This document shows, one piece after another, positions 28,571-35,643 of a stretch of 64,000 nt of DNA. The DNA is taken from NCBI RefSeq assembly GCF_014201115.1, contig NZ_JACHDO010000001.1, forward strand, positions 5,952,001 through 6,016,000. The letters run 5' to 3'. Under the pieces are notes generated by a model. That model was given only the letters and a program-made list of their open reading frames with translations, did no database searches and was not told the DNA's origin. Positions within the stretch are counted from its first letter, which is position 1, and every line of letters begins with the position of its first letter. Both the position numbers and the translations under genes were made by a program. Origin of the DNA: Nocardiopsis metallicus (GTDB lineage: Bacteria; Actinomycetota; Actinomycetes; Streptosporangiales; Streptosporangiaceae).

Positions 28571-30592
28571 TCAGGCCTGGCTGGCGCCCTCACGGACCAC
28601 GCGTCGGTGGAAGTACGCGAGCGCGCCCAGGGTGAGGGTGAGCGAGGCCAGGGCGATTCCCGCAGCGTGGACGGGTTCGGTCTCGGTGGTGGTCCAGGCG
28701 GTCCAGCCCACGAACGCCGCCGCGATGGCCGCCTCGGTGGTCAGCAGCCTCCGGTGTGTGGCCGGGAAGCTCCAGCCGCTGAGGTGGCGGGCGAAGATCT
28801 CCTGTGCCCGGGTGCGCACGTGCACCACGCACGCGGCGACGGCGGTCAGTAGGAGCACGGTGCCCGCGCCGAACAGGTTGAACAGTTCGGCGCGCAGCGC
28901 GTGCACGGTGCGGGCGTGGGTCGTGCGCGCACTGGTGCTGAGGGGCTCGACCATGGAGATGTAGCGGGACGCCTCCGGGTTCCGGGTCCGGAACGCCTCC
29001 ACCACACCCGGGTCGGGGAAGACCGTCTGCCGCCCGGACAGGTGGTTCACGTAGCCGCTGTCGGACAGGACCGCCCCGTTGGGCAGGGCGATCACCACGG
29101 GTTCGTACAGCAGGGGCAGGGCCGCGCCGAGACGTTCCCCGGCGCCGTAGGTGAACAGGTTCTGGCCGTCGGCCGCAGGCCGGACCACCACCTCGGAGAC
29201 GCTCTCGGGGGCGCTGTTGGCGCCGAGCCACCCGGCCACCCCTTCGGTGAGGGGTGCGGCGTGCTCCGCGGCCGAGGCGGGCAGGAGGAGGCGCACGGCC
29301 CGGTCCGGCCCGTACCGTTCCCCGGCGGGGGAGAGGAGTTCCTCCTGGGCCAGGTAGGTGTCGTTGACCAGAAGGATGGGGTTTCCCGGGGTGGGGTTTC
29401 CCGGGGCGGGCGCGTCCGGTTCGGCGGGTGCGGACGGAAGGAGTTCGGCGGGGTGCAGCTGGGCAGCCAGCACCATGTCGCCGTCGATGTCGGCCTGCCG
29501 CAGCCACGGGCCGAGTTCGTCGTCCACCGCCCCCTCGTCCGCCCAGCCGTAGTGGGCGCTCAGCGCGGGGCGCGAGGTCTGGCCGTACTGTTCGACGACC
29601 TCGAGGCCGAGGCGCTGGTCCCGGACGTCCTGGGCGGTGGTCACGACACTGCCCAGGAGCGTCAGCGTCAGGAACAGAACCGGGACGCGGACCAGGTGAA
29701 CGGCGACGGTGGCGCCGCGCACGGGCAGGCGCCCTTTGAGCGCGGGCAGGATCTCGGTGGTGTGTACCAGGGCGAGGCACAGCGCGTGCGCGACCAGGCA
29801 CGCGACGGCGAGTAGGGCGAGGAACAGCAGGGCCAGACCGGTATAGAGGCCGATCTGGTTCCAGCCGTTGTAACCGCCGAGGAGGAGCAGCACGGCGGCG
29901 GCCGAGACTGGCAGCGCCACCGCCCACAGGCGTAGGACTCCGGCCAGTTCCCCGGCGAGGGTGCCCGGGTAGGAACGGCCGTGCAGACGCCGGACGGCGT
30001 GGTCGCGGGTGGAGAGCAGCACGCCCGCGCCGGTGGCGGTGACGGTGGTGAGCAGGGCGACGGCCACGAGGTGGAGCAGGTGGCCGCCGGTGAGGAAGTG
30101 CCACAGCTGGGTGGTCTGGCTGCCGGGGGCCTCGAACAGGCCGTGCTCGGCGAGAGCGGTGCGCAGGGCCTGCTCGGCTTCGGGGCCGCCGAACACCAGG
30201 TAGTACCCGTTGGGGCCGACGTCGCCGAACTCCGGCATCGGATGGGTCCGGACGGTGAAGGCACGGCCGAAGGAGGGGTAGCCCTCGTCCAGCCAGCGAG
30301 CGTACCGGGAGCCGGGGTCGGAGACCGCCAGGTACAGGTGGGCCAGCGACGAGGGGTCGTTGACGTCCAGGACGCTGTAGCCGATGGCGGTGCCGTGCGT
30401 GTCGGCGACCTCCTGTACGGCACGCGCGACCTCGTCGGTGTCGTGGGTGCCGTCGTTCTCGGTGATCCAGACCAGGGCGGAGTCCTCGAGCACGTGGACG
30501 GTCTGTTCCGCGGTGGCGGCGAGGAGGAAGGCGAGCAGCGCGGCGAACGCGGCACACGCGGTGTAGGCGAAGCGGAGGGTGCGGTTCGGCAC
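28571..30592 (-). CDS. Lactococcin-972-type bacteriocin-associated membrane protein
   Basis: 673 aa membrane protein of the type found beside lactococcin-972 bacteriocins (DUF1430-like). One N-terminal segment (residues 8-27) is followed by a large extracytoplasmic region to about 160, four central segments (about 165-330), a second large outer loop to about 560, and three C-terminal segments. This resembles a MacB/FtsX-like permease with extended outer domains. GTG 30592 has AGGA nearby. It should work with the downstream ATPase for immunity or export of the three peptides encoded upstream; the exact role is not settled for the family. Confidence 0.85.
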   Translation of the reverse strand: MPNRTLRFAYTACAAFAALLAFLLAATAEQTVHVLEDSALVWITENDGTHDTDEVARAVQEVADTHGTAIGYSVLDVNDPSSLAHLYLAVSDPGSRYARWLDEGYPSFGRAFTVRTHPMPEFGDVGPNGYYLVFGGPEAEQALRTALAEHGLFEAPGSQTTQLWHFLTGGHLLHLVAVALLTTVTATGAGVLLSTRDHAVRRLHGRSYPGTLAGELAGVLRLWAVALPVSAAAVLLLLGGYNGWNQIGLYTGLALLFLALLAVACLVAHALCLALVHTTEILPALKGRLPVRGATVAVHLVRVPVLFLTLTLLGSVVTTAQDVRDQRLGLEVVEQYGQTSRPALSAHYGWADEGAVDDELGPWLRQADIDGDMVLAAQLHPAELLPSAPAEPDAPAPGNPTPGNPILLVNDTYLAQEELLSPAGERYGPDRAVRLLLPASAAEHAAPLTEGVAGWLGANSAPESVSEVVVRPAADGQNLFTYGAGERLGAALPLLYEPVVIALPNGAVLSDSGYVNHLSGRQTVFPDPGVVEAFRTRNPEASRYISMVEPLSTSARTTHARTVHALRAELFNLFGAGTVLLLTAVAACVVHVRTRAQEIFARHLSGWSFPATHRRLLTTEAAIAAAFVGWTAWTTTETEPVHAAGIALASLTLTLGALAYFHRRVVREGASQA

Positions 30593-30670
30593 CTGGTGCG
30601 GTCCTGTCAGGGAGGGGCGGACCCGGGGCCTGGAGCGGGCTGGCCGACGGGTCCACCGGACGGACGCCGG

Positions 30671-31045
30671 TCAGCAGCTGTTACGCCAGTACTGCTGGTT
30701 GTTGGCCCTGGCTCGCGAGGCCTCGGCCCTGGCCCAGATCCCGGCGGGGGCGCTGACCCGCTCGGTGTGGGTGCCCACGGCGGTGGCTCCGTGGCATTTG
30801 TTCTGATGGTGGTAGTTCGAGCGGACGAAACCCTGCCCCGGGACGCCGGTGAGGCTGCGCTCCCACACCCCGCCGCCGACATGGGAGGTCTGGGCGAGGG
30901 CGGGCGCGGCGGTCCCGAGGATGACCGCGGCCGTGATGACGACGGTCGTGATCGCGGTGACGAGTGCGGTCATGACGGTGGTTGTGGCTGTCGTGGCTGT
31001 CGTGGCTGTCGTGGAGGTGCGCTGGAGGCGGCCGAGGGTCTTCAC
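30671..31045 (-). CDS. Lactococcin-972-family bacteriocin A
   Basis: 124 aa precursor: a 51-residue signal peptide ending AAPALA and a 73-residue mature peptide starting QTSHVGGGVW. Family marks are GGG-x-W, a His/Tyr-rich centre (SNYHHQNKCHGATAVG) and a C-terminal aromatic end (QQYWRNSC). Secretion should be Sec-dependent. The signal is unusually long because of a Thr/Ala run made by a 9-bp tandem repeat. GTG 31045 has GGGAG upstream. The mature part has exactly two Cys, likely to form a disulfide. The expected target, by family, is cell-wall synthesis at lipid II. Confidence 0.88.
   Translation of the reverse strand: MKTLGRLQRTSTTATTATTATTTVMTALVTAITTVVITAAVILGTAAPALAQTSHVGGGVWERSLTGVPGQGFVRSNYHHQNKCHGATAVGTHTERVSAPAGIWARAEASRARANNQQYWRNSC
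30984..31014 (-). repeat. 9-bp tandem repeat in a bacteriocin signal peptide
   Basis: Three perfect copies of GTGGCTGTC plus GTGG (plus-strand sense) encode the Thr/Ala run in the signal peptide of bacteriocin A. Copy-number change would alter the signal length in steps of three residues without a frameshift. Confidence 0.85.
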
Positions 31046-31058
31046 GGGGCTCCCGGAT

Positions 31059-31361
31059 CTAGCAGCTGTTGCGCCAGTAGCTCTGGTTGTTCGCGTTGGC
31101 GCGCGGCGCGGCGGCTTTCGCCCACTGCCCGGCGTCCCTGTTCACCCGGACGGTGCGCGTACCCACCGCGGTGGCGCCGTGGCAGGCGGAGCCGTGGCGG
31201 TAGTGGGAGAAGACCTCGCCCGCTCCGGGGACTCCGGTGACACCCCGGAACCATTCACCTCCGCCGACGAAGGAATGCCCGGCCGAGGCGGTTCCCGCTG
31301 CCGCGAAGGTGAGAACGGCGGTCGCGATTCCGGCGACCGAAATACGCTTGAGGGTTTTCAC
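31059..31361 (-). CDS. Lactococcin-972-family bacteriocin B
   Basis: 100 aa precursor: 27-residue signal peptide (VKTLKRISVAG... ending GTASA) and a 73-residue mature peptide starting GHSFVGGGEW. The core FSHYRHGSACHGATAVG and AGQWAKA align well with lactococcin 972 (SNYHHGS...AGVWAKA, as I recall it). Two Cys, at the same places as in peptides A and C. GTG 31361 is chosen for AAAGGAG seven bases upstream. It starts 22 bp after peptide C and ends 13 bp before peptide A. Confidence 0.9.
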   Translation of the reverse strand: MKTLKRISVAGIATAVLTFAAAGTASAGHSFVGGGEWFRGVTGVPGAGEVFSHYRHGSACHGATAVGTRTVRVNRDAGQWAKAAAPRANANNQSYWRNSC

Positions 31362-31383
31362 GGTGACTCCTTTCCCGAATGCG

Positions 31384-31677
31384 CTAGCAGCCGCTGCGGT
31401 AGTAGGTCTGGTTGTTGGTCCAGGCCTTGGGCGCACTGGCGTAGGAGGTGAGTCCGGGCGCGGTGTTCCTGGAGCGGTCGGTGTAGGCGCCCACCGCGGT
31501 CGACCCGTGGCAGTTGCGCGCGTGGTAGTAGTTCGAGTAGACGCTGCTGGAAGTGGTGCCGTGATACCAGGTGCCGCCCCCGATCTGGGTGCCGGCGAGC
31601 GCCGTCCCCGCGGCCCCCGCGGTGAGGCCCGCGGCGAGAAGCGCGGCGGCGACGCAGCGTTTGGCTACTTCGTTCAT
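31384..31677 (-). CDS. Lactococcin-972-family bacteriocin C
   Basis: 97 aa precursor: 28-residue signal peptide ending AAGTALA and a 69-residue mature peptide starting GTQIGGGTWYHG. The centre VYSNYYHARNCHGSTAVG is the closest of the three to lactococcin 972, and it ends TYYRSGC. It also has two Cys in the mature part. ATG 31677 has AAGGGA upstream. It is the first gene of the locus and shows the most divergent C-terminal half. Confidence 0.9.
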   Translation of the reverse strand: MNEVAKRCVAAALLAAGLTAGAAGTALAGTQIGGGTWYHGTTSSSVYSNYYHARNCHGSTAVGAYTDRSRNTAPGLTSYASAPKAWTNNQTYYRSGC

Positions 31678-31713
31678 ACGAGATCCCTTGCCCGAATCTT
31701 CTCCGTGAACAGG

Positions 31714-31752
31714 TTTCAGAGGGGAAACGCGAGCCGCGTCACCCCTCTGAAA
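31714..31752 (-). promoter_or_regulatory. Inverted repeat in the bacteriocin operon leader
   Basis: TTTCAGAGGGG (31714-31724) is perfectly complementary to CCCCTCTGAAA (31742-31752), with a 17-base loop, 37 bp upstream of the first bacteriocin start. It could be an operator or an attenuator hairpin. AT-rich DNA beyond it (31790-31875) may hold the promoter. Confidence 0.6.
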
Positions 31753-31881
31753 GCCAGTACTACATCGCTTTTCTGTCGCCCATCTCGGCTGTGGCCGCAT
31801 CCGGACACAATCCGGAAAGGCGCATCATTGTGAGTTATGGGTCAGTGGAATGTACTCATTAGTCATTATTTATCGGGGCGT

Positions 31882-32613
31882 TCAGGCCCGGCCGTAGACA
31901 CTGACGTGCATGGGGCTCCGCTCGGTGAACGGCTCACCGTTCCACCCGCCCCACCGGTCGAGGAGCCGTAGTCCGGCCAGCCGTGCCATGAGGTCCATCT
32001 CCGAGGGCCAGATCAGGCGGCAGGAGATCGGGGCGAGCCTGATGCCTTCGGCGCCGATCCGCACGTGGTTCTCGTCGAGCAGCTGCGTGACGTGGTCGTA
32101 CTGGTTCACGTCGAGGGTCACCGAGCCCGGCGTGATGCGCTCGACGTTGACGAACTGGTCACCCTTGATCCACTGCCAGGGCGGGGCCGCCTCGACCACG
32201 AACACCCCGCCCTCGTCCAGATGGCGGGCGGCGTTGCGGAAGCACTCCACCTGGCCGTCCTGGCCGAGGATGTTGTAGACGGTGTTGTAGACCAGGTACA
32301 CGAGCGGATAGGTCCGACCGGTGGTCTCGGCCGCCATGTCACCGACGATCACCTCCAGGTCCGCGCCCTCCGGTTTCCCGCGCAGTCCGGACACCATGTC
32401 CGGTGAGAGCTCGATGCCGTCGACCCGCACACCGTGCCTCCCGAGCGGAAGCGCGATCCGACCGGTCCCGATCGCGAACTCCAACGCCGATCCGCCAGCG
32501 CCCGCGTACTCCGCCAGGAAGGCGGCCGTGGCCTCCTCGTCACCGCGCTGGTGCCTGTCGTACTGCTGGGCCGAGCCCGGTCCGTAACTCTTCAGGGGGT
32601 GGTAGTCGTCCAT
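31882..32613 (-). CDS. Class I SAM-dependent methyltransferase
   Basis: 243 aa methyltransferase (Methyltransf_25/UbiE-like). Motif I is ALEFAIGTGRIALPLG, the acidic residue is in VDGIELSPDM, and the segment YPLVYLVYNTVYNILGQDGQ is typical of this actinobacterial group. ATG 32613 is chosen because MDDYHPLKSYG is the natural family start. It lies just upstream of the bacteriocin locus in the same orientation, 200 bp away, and is probably a separate transcript. Confidence 0.88.
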   Translation of the reverse strand: MDDYHPLKSYGPGSAQQYDRHQRGDEEATAAFLAEYAGAGGSALEFAIGTGRIALPLGRHGVRVDGIELSPDMVSGLRGKPEGADLEVIVGDMAAETTGRTYPLVYLVYNTVYNILGQDGQVECFRNAARHLDEGGVFVVEAAPPWQWIKGDQFVNVERITPGSVTLDVNQYDHVTQLLDENHVRIGAEGIRLAPISCRLIWPSEMDLMARLAGLRLLDRWGGWNGEPFTERSPMHVSVYGRA

Positions 32614-32775
32614 GGTCCGCCAGCCTCCAGCAGACCTTCCAGGGCGGCAACCGGTTTTCCGGTACGGCCAGCTCGGAGCGGTTCGCCCGCATCGACACAC
32701 GTCAGACGCACACTCACCCTTTCGGACGGCTCTGGGTGATGATGGAGGTTCGGCTGTGACCAGGGGGTGCTGGCG

Positions 32776-33696
32776 GTGACGCTGCGGAGCATGGTGATCT
32801 CGGGTGCGGTCGGTACCGCCCTGTTCCTCGTCGTGTTCACCCTGGCCATCGACCCACAGCTACGGCAGGACGTCATGTACGGCGGGGGGTATCGGCTCCT
32901 CGTCTCCTGGGGGCCGACGGTGACCGCGGGGGTCCTCGCCGGCCTCCTGACCGTGTACTTCGGTCGGCGGCGTGAACTCGACAGCAGGGTGAGGCAAGCC
33001 CTCACGACACAGCCCGTCCACGGCCAGCTGGTCTGGTTGGGCTTGTGCCTGGCCGCCTGCGTCGTGGCCATCGCGGGCCTCTACTGGGTACTCAGCGCCC
33101 TCGGCCCTGGAGCGGACGTGAGCACGACCGCCCCGATCTCCTTGGTCCCGCGGGTGCTTTTCTTGCTCGCCCTCCCGGCGATCGCGATCGACCGCCTGAT
33201 CACCATTCTCCGAGGCGAGGGTACCGGCCTGTCCGAGATCGCGGTGAAGGTCACCGAACCCTGGCGCTGGCTCGGCCTGGCCCCGGTGCTGCTGGCGATC
33301 GCGTTCACGGCCCTCCTGCTCGCCCCGTTCCGGGTCGGCTGGCCGCCGGTGGTGATCGTGGTCGTGCTGATCGCGGTCTTCCTGGCGGCCGCGTTCTGCG
33401 AGGAGGCCTTCTTCCGGACCATGGTCCAGACCCGCCTGGAACTGCTCTGGGGCAGGTGGGCGGGGATCATCACCACGTCCCTGTTGTTCGCCCTGTTCTA
33501 CGCGCTCATCCAGCCCTACCTGGTCCTCATCCCCCTGCCCGGCGACACGTTCGTCCAGCACCTCGGGATGGCCCTGCTCATCTACACCCCCATCGGCCTG
33601 CTGTGCGGCTACCTCTGGGCCTGCTACCGCAACCTCTGGCTGAACACACTCCTGAGAACGGGCCTGTTCTTCCTCGCCTATCCACCCATCGGTTAG
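32776..33696 (+). CDS. CPBP-like membrane protein with degenerate active site
   Basis: About 306 aa, eight hydrophobic segments. The first CPBP (Abi/CAAX protease) motif is present as CEEAFFRTMVQTRLELLWGRW, but the second, F-x-x-x-H, reads FALFY, and no third-motif His is seen near the C-terminus. It may therefore be an inactive family member. GTG 32776 is chosen with CAGGGGG eight bases upstream; GTG 32767 overlaps that site. Divergent from the methyltransferase gene. Confidence 0.7.
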   Translation: MTLRSMVISGAVGTALFLVVFTLAIDPQLRQDVMYGGGYRLLVSWGPTVTAGVLAGLLTVYFGRRRELDSRVRQALTTQPVHGQLVWLGLCLAACVVAIAGLYWVLSALGPGADVSTTAPISLVPRVLFLLALPAIAIDRLITILRGEGTGLSEIAVKVTEPWRWLGLAPVLLAIAFTALLLAPFRVGWPPVVIVVVLIAVFLAAAFCEEAFFRTMVQTRLELLWGRWAGIITTSLLFALFYALIQPYLVLIPLPGDTFVQHLGMALLIYTPIGLLCGYLWACYRNLWLNTLLRTGLFFLAYPPIG

Positions 33697-33721
33697 TGAC
33701 GGCCGTCAGGCCATCGGACAG

Positions 33722-33760
33722 GAACGGCCCTTCCCGGAATCGTCGCGGGAAGGGCCGTTC
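33722..33760. terminator. Bidirectional terminator
   Basis: GAACGGCCCTTCCCG (33722-33736) pairs perfectly with CGGGAAGGGCCGTTC (33746-33760). It lies between the convergent CPBP-like and CsbD-like genes. Confidence 0.8.
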
Positions 33761-33789
33761 GCATGGGGCAGCGCTCGGTGTTCAGGTGT

Positions 33790-33993
33790 TCATCGTCCGC
33801 TGACGCGCAGGTCGCGGAGGGTTCCGCGCAGGGAGTCCTTCCAGACCGCGGTCCGGGTGAGAGCCCGGCCCTTGAACATCTCGAAGCGGCCCCTGTAGCG
33901 CATCCGGTTGTTCCCGGTCGCCCTGCCGGCCAACTCCTTGAACTTCCCCGAAACCTGGGCGGCCCTGCCCCTGAGTTTCTCCGACTGGCTCAT
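33790..33993 (-). CDS. CsbD-like stress protein
   Basis: 67 aa highly charged protein with the CsbD pattern VSGKFKELAGRATGNNRM and RFEMFKGRAL. CsbD proteins are abundant general-stress proteins of unknown mechanism. ATG 33993 is chosen for GAGGAGGAG seven bases upstream. Basic residues are more frequent than in typical CsbD. Confidence 0.8.
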   Translation of the reverse strand: MSQSEKLRGRAAQVSGKFKELAGRATGNNRMRYRGRFEMFKGRALTRTAVWKDSLRGTLRDLRVSGR

Positions 33994-34243
33994 GAGCACT
34001 CCTCCTCGTACGGATCGGTGACGTCGTCGCCTGTCTCAGTGACTTCCTGCCACGTATTCCGACTTCTATTCAGAATTTGCCGAAACAGTTCGGGCCGGCA
34101 CAGGGCACGCCGCTCTTCAGAGGCCGACCGAGGCAGCCGTCGCGGACCCGCGGAGCAGTGAGTTCGCAAGGGCCCCGCTTATCCGCACGGCGCTGCTCGT
34201 GTGGGCTCAGGATCCGGCCCGGGGCCAGCGGGCGGGTCCCCTC

Positions 34244-34567
34244 TCACGTCTGGGGCGGGTTGGCGGCACGAAGCTCCTCGTTGATGCGCTGTGCCTCCTC
34301 GAGCTGATCCTCGAGGATGATGATGCGGCACGCGGACTCGATCGGTGTGCCTTCGTCCACAAGCTCGCGGGCGCGTGCGGCGATCCTGAGCTGGTAGCGG
34401 GAGTAGCGGCGGTGACCGCCCTCCGAGCGCAGGGGCTTGATCAGTTTGGCCTCTCCCAGTGCGCGCAGGAAGGCCGGCGTGGTGCCGATCATCTCCGCTG
34501 CGGCGCCCACGGTGTAGGCGGGGTAGTCGTCATCGTCGAACCGGTTGCCGGTTTCGGGACGGGGCAA
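34244..34567 (-). CDS. MerR-type HTH regulator
   Basis: 107 aa protein with one MerR-like winged helix: YTVGAAAEMIGTTPAFLRAL, then the wing LIKPLRSEGGHRRYSRYQL. A helical tail (ILEDQLEEAQRINEELRAA) probably dimerises it; there is no effector domain. The start is TTG 34567 with AGGA eight bases upstream. It resembles the small HspR/BldC-size regulators of actinobacteria. The targets are unknown, and the large palindrome just upstream is a candidate site. Confidence 0.8.
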   Translation of the reverse strand: MPRPETGNRFDDDDYPAYTVGAAAEMIGTTPAFLRALGEAKLIKPLRSEGGHRRYSRYQLRIAARARELVDEGTPIESACRIIILEDQLEEAQRINEELRAANPPQT

Positions 34568-34600
34568 GTGCGTGTCCTTCTTCTCCTGAACGCACGTCGA

Positions 34601-34630
34601 GGGCCCCAGCGCCGTACGGCGCTGGGGCCC
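34601..34630. repeat. 30-bp perfect palindrome
   Basis: GGGCCCCAGCGCCGT (34601-34615) is followed directly by its exact reverse complement. It lies 34 bp upstream of the MerR-type start. It can be a terminator hairpin for a transcript from the repeat region or a symmetric protein-binding site. Confidence 0.7.
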
Positions 34631-34835
34631 GAGAGTTCAATACCACCTACCGGCAGCTGCCGGTCTTCCGCTTCCCGAAGTCGAGCTAGAACGGGATCGC
34701 GGGGATCGCGGTTGTGTGACCGTGGACCACCTTCTTCCGAACCGGGGCCTGCGGTACCCGAGCGGAACTTCTCCTCGCTCAGGCGATCCTGATGGCATTT
34801 ACTCCTCTCGCTTCTCACTTCGTGCAATGTTTTCG

Positions 34836-35173
34836 ACTGCGGTCCTACCGGCCCCCGACGCTGAACAACCGTGCGCCGGTCGAGCCCTACCGCGTCCTTC
34901 GTCCTGCTGCGGTCTCCCCTGTGCGAGCGGGAGGCCGGTACTGCGTTACTGCGGGTACTGCTCAACTTTTCGTACTGCGGTCCTACCGGCCCCCGGTGTC
35001 TTGAAGCACGTGCACACCGTCGAGCCGTCCTGCTCTACTTCCTGCTGCGGCCTTCCCTGTGCGAGCGGAAGGCCGGTACTGCGTTACTGCGGGTACTGCT
35101 GAACTATTCGTACTGCGGTCCTACCGGCTCCCGGCGCCGTACGGCAGTGCGCGCCGGGCGAGCCGTCCTGCTC
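34836..35173. repeat. 138-bp tandem repeat, 2.4 copies, with conserved hairpins
   Basis: Units begin at 34836, 34974 and 35112 (period exactly 138 bp; the third stops after about 62 bp). Each starts ACTGCGGTCCTACCGGC. Each full unit can form GGTCTCCC/GGGAGGCC (34911-34936) or GGCCTTCC/GGAAGGCC (35049-35074), where one C-G pair is replaced by U-A and one wobble pair by a G-C pair. A second hairpin sits at the same offset in units 2 and 3. TACTGC occurs four times around each junction. No convincing gene lies within. The strand is unknown. Confidence 0.75.
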
Positions 35174-35558
35174 CCCACCGGCGTATCCGGTGGCCTAGCC
35201 GTGTATCTCGGTGGCTACGACAGAAAATGTAGCAGCACGAAGTAGCCATGTCTACTGTGGCCGCTGTAGGTTTTCGATGCTCGCTGAGGGTGGTTCTTCC
35301 GAGGCCGGGCCCACCCCGCCGCTCTGGGACCCCTGCGTGCCCGTCCCCGCAGCGCCACCCGGAACCGGGGCCCGGCAGCGCCGCCCGGGAACACCGGAAC
35401 CACCCTGAGCCCGCCGGCCCGATCAGGCCGGACAGCCGGTTCAGCGTCGAACCTGCGTTTCACGCCCGGTAGGAGGGCAACGTCCGAGCACTGCCTCAAC
35501 AGGCGTACCGGGGAGGGGACGGGAACCACCGCGGGAGGTTGGCGCACTCCTCCACCGA
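35174..35558. other. No gene recognised
   Basis: About 385 bp between the 138-bp repeat and the cellulase terminator, with an AT-rich patch near 35215-35275. I see no supported gene or RNA. Confidence 0.45.
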
Positions 35559-35620
35559 GAAACCGGCCGGGGTCTGGACGGGACGCCGTGCGCCTTCGCC
35601 CAGACCCCGGCCGGGGTTTC
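35559..35620 (-). terminator. Terminator of the GH9 cellulase
   Basis: GAAACCGGCCGGGGTCTGG (35559-35577) pairs with the arm at 35600-35620, apart from a two-base bulge. It is 23 bp past the cellulase stop. Confidence 0.75.
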
Positions 35621-35643
35621 GAGATGGTTCCCGCCGCTACGGG

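Noticed and set aside
34489-34965. Minus-strand frame upstream of the MerR gene, and a possible 53-residue frame starting with a GAGGAG site near 34798
   Set aside because: Third-position GC is low in both, products are not recognisable, and they run into or stop at the palindrome. Kept out as genes.
34836-35173. CRISPR array
   Set aside because: Units are 138 bp with no short repeat/spacer alternation, and no cas gene is near.
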